DNA from: Micromonospora sonchi
GTDB taxonomy: Bacteria; Actinomycetota; Actinomycetes; Mycobacteriales; Micromonosporaceae
Direction of reading: 5' to 3'
Length of the DNA stretch: 64,000 nt
Assembly (NCBI RefSeq): GCF_014646235.1
Contig: NZ_BMNB01000017.1
Coordinates: 62,001-126,000, forward strand
Part shown: positions 60,867-64,000 of the stretch, piece after piece
How the letters are laid out: every line of letters begins with the position of its first letter
Numbering within the stretch: the first letter of the stretch is position 1
Notes under the pieces: model-generated
Told to the model about the DNA's origin: nothing
Databases searched by the model: none
The model's input: only the letters and a program-made list of their open reading frames with translations
Made by a program: the position numbers and the translations under genes

Positions 60867-60940
60867 TGGGGCGGGCGGGACTCGAACCCGCGACCGAGGG
60901 ATTATGAGTCCCCTGCTCTAACCGGCTGAGCTACCGCCCC
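60867..60940 (-). tRNA. tRNA-Ile (CAT anticodon, lysidine type)
   Basis: The 74-base cloverleaf has acceptor GGGGCGG/CCGCCCC and anticodon loop CTCATAA. The GGGGACTCATAATCCC arm matches bacterial tRNA-Ile2 (E. coli ileX has the same CTCATAA loop) rather than elongator tRNA-Met. The CAT would be modified by TilS to read AUA. T-arm GCGGG/CCCGC. CCA is not encoded. Confidence 0.85.
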
Positions 60941-61070
60941 GGCACCGGGCGGAATTTTATCCCGCTCGGTTGATCAGCCGAACAGCGCCACGGCGTCTTT
61001 TTTACGGCGCCGCCCTGACCAGCAGCGCGACGGGCAACGCGACATCGACCAGGAGACGGCGACACGAGAA

Positions 61071-61095
61071 ACGCCCACCGGCTTGCGGTGGGCGT
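61071..61095 (-). terminator. Hairpin downstream of tRNA-Asn
   Basis: ACGCCCACCG (61071-61080) pairs with CGGTGGGCGT (61086-61095). On the minus strand a TTTCT follows, which suits a tRNA-Asn terminator. Confidence 0.7.
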
Positions 61096-61110
61096 CACGA
61101 TGAGGAGAAG

Positions 61111-61183
61111 CTCCCCCGTTTGGACTCGAACCAAAAACCTGCCGGTTAACAGCCGGCTGCTCTGCCAATTGAGCTACGGGGGA
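61111..61183 (-). tRNA. tRNA-Asn (GTT anticodon)
   Basis: The 73-base cloverleaf has acceptor TCCCCCG/CGGGGGA, anticodon stem GCCGG/CCGGC around the loop CTGTTAA (anticodon GTT) and T-arm TTTGG/CCAAA. CCA is not encoded. Confidence 0.95.
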
Positions 61184-61457
61184 CCGTATCCGCACTCGGC
61201 GAGGATCTCTCCGCAACCGAGCGACGGGGACAAGAGTACAGGACTCTGGGGGGTCTTGGTCCAGGGGGTTACCCATCCCGAGCCGAGGTCGGAGGAACGG
61301 ATTACCCGGACAAATCACCATCCCGGCACCAGGAGGTATGAGCGGAGAGCAGGATGGGTAGTTAGCTGCCGACGACAGGACGCAGGCGCGAACGGGTCGG
61401 TCCCACCCACGGACACGGGGGCGGGACGACGGCGCGTCAGGTACGAGAGGAGCCGCC

Positions 61458-61847
61458 ATGCGCGGAAAGATCATGTTCCTTGGCGGGCTGGCTGCAGGGT
61501 TCGTCCTGGGCGCCCGTGCCGGCCGGGAGAAGTACGAGGAGTTGGTGGTCCGGGGCCGCAAGGTGCTCGACCACCCCACCGTCCAGGAGGCGGCCGGCGT
61601 CGCGCAGGCCCAGGCGAGCCGGCTCTACAGCGAGGGCAAGGACAAGCTCGGCCACTCCAAGCTGGGCGAGAAGCTGAGCCAGAACGGCAAGCAGGGGGTC
61701 ACCCCCGCCGACGACACCTTCGCTGGCACGCCCGCGACGGCCAGCGCCAGATCGGGTTCCAGCTCGTCGGGCTCGACCACCAGCTCGACGTCGAGCACCC
61801 CCCGCAGCAAGCCGTCCGGCTCCGGCACGAGCGGCACCGCCGTCTGA
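61458..61847 (+). CDS. YtxH-like small membrane-anchored protein
   Basis: The 129-residue protein has an N-terminal membrane segment with the YtxH signature (MFLGGLAAGFVLGARAGREK), then a helical part and a Ser/Thr/Gly-rich disordered tail (SSSSGSTTSSTSSTPRSKPS). GAGAGGAG precedes the ATG. The function of such actinobacterial proteins is unknown; YtxH relatives are stress induced. Confidence 0.8.
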   Translation: MRGKIMFLGGLAAGFVLGARAGREKYEELVVRGRKVLDHPTVQEAAGVAQAQASRLYSEGKDKLGHSKLGEKLSQNGKQGVTPADDTFAGTPATASARSGSSSSGSTTSSTSSTPRSKPSGSGTSGTAV

Positions 61848-61858
61848 CACCACACTCG

Positions 61859-61893
61859 AACGGGCCCGGCCGCCAACTGGCGCCGGGCCCGTT
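61859..61893 (+). terminator. Strong hairpin after the YtxH-like gene
   Basis: AACGGGCCCGG (61859-61869) pairs with CCGGGCCCGTT (61883-61893), with inner CGCCA/TGGCG pairing. Confidence 0.8.
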
Positions 61894-62117
61894 CCGTTTG
61901 CGCACGTCAAGGGGAGGTGAGCCGCAACGAGGGGACTTTTGCCTATATTGAGCGAAAGTGCGGCCGCTCTGGCCAAAACTTCTGCCGCCAGCCTCTTCTC
62001 TTTGATGTCGATCACAAATATCGTCCTCGTTAGACCTGGCCAGGCTCGTTTGGTATCCCCCACCACCTCGCTGCCCCGTGGCGGCGGGGCGGACCTGACC
62101 GATCAGAGCGAGGTTCG

Positions 62118-64000
62118 ATGCGCAGACCGTTCGGACGAAGAGCCCTCACCTACCTGAGTCTTCTCACCCTCGTCGGCGCGACGCTGGTCGCGACCGAGCC
62201 GCAACAGGCCGCACCGGTACAGGCCGCGCCCCTGTCCGGGGAGCCGGCACCGCACAGCAACGGCAACCAGTACAAGGTCCTCGTCTTCACCCGGTCCGCC
62301 GACGGCAGTCACCCCGCCACCGCAGCCGGCGTCGAGGCGATCAGGCAGCTCGGCCAGGAGCGTCGGTTCTCCGTCTCGGTCACCGACGACGCGCGTAAGT
62401 TCGACGCGCCGCATCTCAAGCAGTACCGCGCGGTGGTGTTCCTCAACACCGCCGGCAGCCTGCTGAACGACGCCCAGCGGGCGGCGTTCGAGCGGTACTT
62501 CCGCGACGGCGGCGGCTTCGTCGGCGTGCACTCGGCGATCGAGGCGGAGCCGGGCTGGTCCTTCCTCGACGAGGTGCTGGGCACCCGCGCCGTCGGCGCT
62601 GCCACGCCCGCCGGCGAAGCGAGGGTGACCGTGGCCGACCGGGTGCACCCGGCCTCGGCCAGCCTGCCCGAGCGATGGACCACGACCGACCGGTGGTACA
62701 ACTTCGCGGCCAATGTCCGGGGCTTCTCGCACGTCCTGGCCACCGTGGACGAGAAGACGTACAGCGGCGGCACCATGGGCTTCGACCACCCGATCACCTG
62801 GTGCAAGGACCACCGGGGCGGCCGGTCCTTCTACACCGGGCTCGGCGCGACCGCGGCGAGCTTCCGCGGTGCCGACCTGCGCGCCCACCTGGGCGGCGCG
62901 ATCCAGTGGGCGGCCGGCACCACCGACGGCGACTGCGGCGCGACGGTGCTGGCCAACTACCAGATGACCGTGATCGGCGCGCAGCCCAACGTCAACGAGC
63001 CGATCGGCTTCGACGTGCTGCCCGACGGGCGGGTCATCCAGACCGACCGCCGCGGCGGCGTACGGCTGCACGAACCGGACGGCAACCAGACCACCCTGCT
63101 GGCCCAGATCCCGGTCTACACCCACAGCGAGGACGGGATGTACGGCCCGGCGATCGACAGGGATTTCGCCACCAACAAGTGGGTCTACCTCTTCTACGCC
63201 CCACTGCTGGACACTCCCACCGGCGCCGCGCCGGCCACCAGCACCAACCCGAACGCCTGGGACGGGTGGAAGGGCTACTTCCAGTTGTCGCGGTTCAAGT
63301 TCGTCGACGGCGAGAACCCCTCGCTCGACGTGGCCAGCGAGCAGAAGATCATGCAGGTGCCGGTGGACCGGGGCGCCTGCTGTCACGTGGCCGGCGACAT
63401 CGCCTTCGACTCGGAGAACAACCTCTGGCTGGTCACCGGGGACGACACCCCGGCCGGCGGCGGTGGTTCGGGCGGCTTCTCCCCGCACAACGACTCGGTG
63501 AGCGCCAGCGGCGTCTACCAGGCGCCGTTCGTGGACGCCCGGCGCAGCTCGGCCAACACCAACGACCTGCGCGGCAAGATCCTGCGGATCAGCGTGCAGC
63601 CGGACGGCAGCTACACCATCCCCGAGGGGAACCTGTTCCCCGAGGCGGACCACCCGGGTGACCGGACCCGGCCGGAGATCTACGCGATGGGGCTGCGGAA
63701 CCCGTTCCGGATCACCCTGGACAAGAACGACGTCGCCTACATCACCGACTACTCCCCCGACTCCTCGACCGCGGCGGTCGGCCGGGGGCCGGCGGGCACC
63801 GGTCGGATGATGGTGGTCGACAAGCCGGCCAACTACGGCTGGCCGATGTGTGTGCAGCCTGACCTGCCGTACATCGAGATGAACTGGACCACCAGCCCCA
63901 TCTCGCCGATCGCGCCGTTCGACTGCGCGGCGCCGAGGAACACCTCCCGGCACAACACCGGCCTGGTCGACCTGCCGCCGGTGGAGAAGTCGGAGCTCTG
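62118..64000 (+). CDS. Secreted ThuA-domain protein with sorbosone-dehydrogenase-like propeller, 3' end outside
   Basis: At least 627 residues. A Sec signal (about 1-38) is followed by a ThuA-like domain (about 50-265: YKVLVFTRSADGSHPATAAG, FVGVHSAIEAEPGW, ITWCKDHRGGRSFYTGLG) and then a PQQ-type glucose/sorbosone dehydrogenase propeller (PIGFDVLPDGRVIQTDRRGG, YGPAIDRDFATNKWVYLFYA, LRGKILRISVQPDG, PEIYAMGLRNPFRITLDK). The frame is open at base 64000. Such proteins, often with PKD or CBM modules, are probably extracellular carbohydrate oxidoreductases or binders. ATG 62118 follows a weak GAGCGAGG. Confidence 0.85.
   Translation, partial: MRRPFGRRALTYLSLLTLVGATLVATEPQQAAPVQAAPLSGEPAPHSNGNQYKVLVFTRSADGSHPATAAGVEAIRQLGQERRFSVSVTDDARKFDAPHLKQYRAVVFLNTAGSLLNDAQRAAFERYFRDGGGFVGVHSAIEAEPGWSFLDEVLGTRAVGAATPAGEARVTVADRVHPASASLPERWTTTDRWYNFAANVRGFSHVLATVDEKTYSGGTMGFDHPITWCKDHRGGRSFYTGLGATAASFRGADLRAHLGGAIQWAAGTTDGDCGATVLANYQMTVIGAQPNVNEPIGFDVLPDGRVIQTDRRGGVRLHEPDGNQTTLLAQIPVYTHSEDGMYGPAIDRDFATNKWVYLFYAPLLDTPTGAAPATSTNPNAWDGWKGYFQLSRFKFVDGENPSLDVASEQKIMQVPVDRGACCHVAGDIAFDSENNLWLVTGDDTPAGGGGSGGFSPHNDSVSASGVYQAPFVDARRSSANTNDLRGKILRISVQPDGSYTIPEGNLFPEADHPGDRTRPEIYAMGLRNPFRITLDKNDVAYITDYSPDSSTAAVGRGPAGTGRMMVVDKPANYGWPMCVQPDLPYIEMNWTTSPISPIAPFDCAAPRNTSRHNTGLVDLPPVEKSEL

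Noticed and set aside
60867..60940. Elongator tRNA-Met
   Set aside because: The anticodon is CAT, but the anticodon arm and loop CTCATAA follow the tRNA-Ile2 pattern; tRNA-Met usually has a TTCATA-type loop.

Overview
The window is a 64 kb piece of a high-GC actinomycete chromosome. It most resembles Micromonosporaceae (Micromonospora or a close relative). The reasons are: strong G/C bias at third codon positions with many GTG starts; a DUF3145 protein; F420-type LLM oxidoreductase and ECF42/DGPF genes; an XRE-DUF397 pair; tRNA genes without encoded CCA; and five copies of a GGGGCCCC-bearing intergenic repeat of a type I associate with Micromonospora genomes. This assignment comes from reading the sequence and was not checked by a search.

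Layout. 1-8.97 kb is mostly housekeeping: a truncated GH3 lipoprotein, DUF3145, a HelD/HelR-type RNA polymerase-recycling helicase, a CDF metal exporter, a c-di-AMP riboswitch ahead of a secreted coiled-coil wall protein, a PfkB kinase-SurE pair and a STAS anti-anti-sigma protein. 9.5-16.2 kb has membrane/BON-domain proteins, a giant MalT-like LuxR regulator, a saccharopine-dehydrogenase-like reductase and a MerR-sliding-clamp fusion with its own dyad promoter. 16.3-22.3 kb has seryl-tRNA synthetase facing a compact four-gene redox operon: two-haem membrane cytochrome, NuoF-ferredoxin fusion, TlpA and CcdA. 22.6-26.1 kb has a secreted alpha-amylase, low-complexity C/G tracts, an L,D-transpeptidase and a membrane protein.

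26.1-38.4 kb is the most accessory-looking part. It holds an overlapping three-gene operon (DivIVA-like, an 85-aa protein, a duplicated zinc-ribbon protein), an XRE-DUF397 pair, four small helical proteins of unknown role, an HTH protein, an orphan XPB-like helicase-associated protein, VapBC and a large SWIM-SNF2 helicase. 38.5-53.5 kb returns to metabolism and transport: an S2P protease, an FAD monooxygenase/TetR divergent pair with a clean operator, an alditol-oxidase-like enzyme, an LLM oxidoreductase, two ABC modules (one with a YtrA-type GntR regulator and dyad operator), an ECF42 sigma unit, a RibD-like reductase and a DUF4173 membrane protein.

53.5-60.2 kb has two secreted proteins that look like diverged paralogues, divergent from a SARP-NB-ARC-TPR regulator, then a two-TM protein and an LCMT-like methyltransferase. 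At 60.6-61.2 kb an integrase remnant abuts tRNA-Ile(CAT), followed by tRNA-Asn. The window ends inside a ThuA-sorbosone-dehydrogenase-like secreted enzyme.

The best candidates for undescribed systems are the transmembrane redox operon, the duplicated zinc-ribbon operon, the four-gene helical cluster behind XRE-DUF397, the SARP-flanked secreted pair, and the MerR-beta-clamp fusion.
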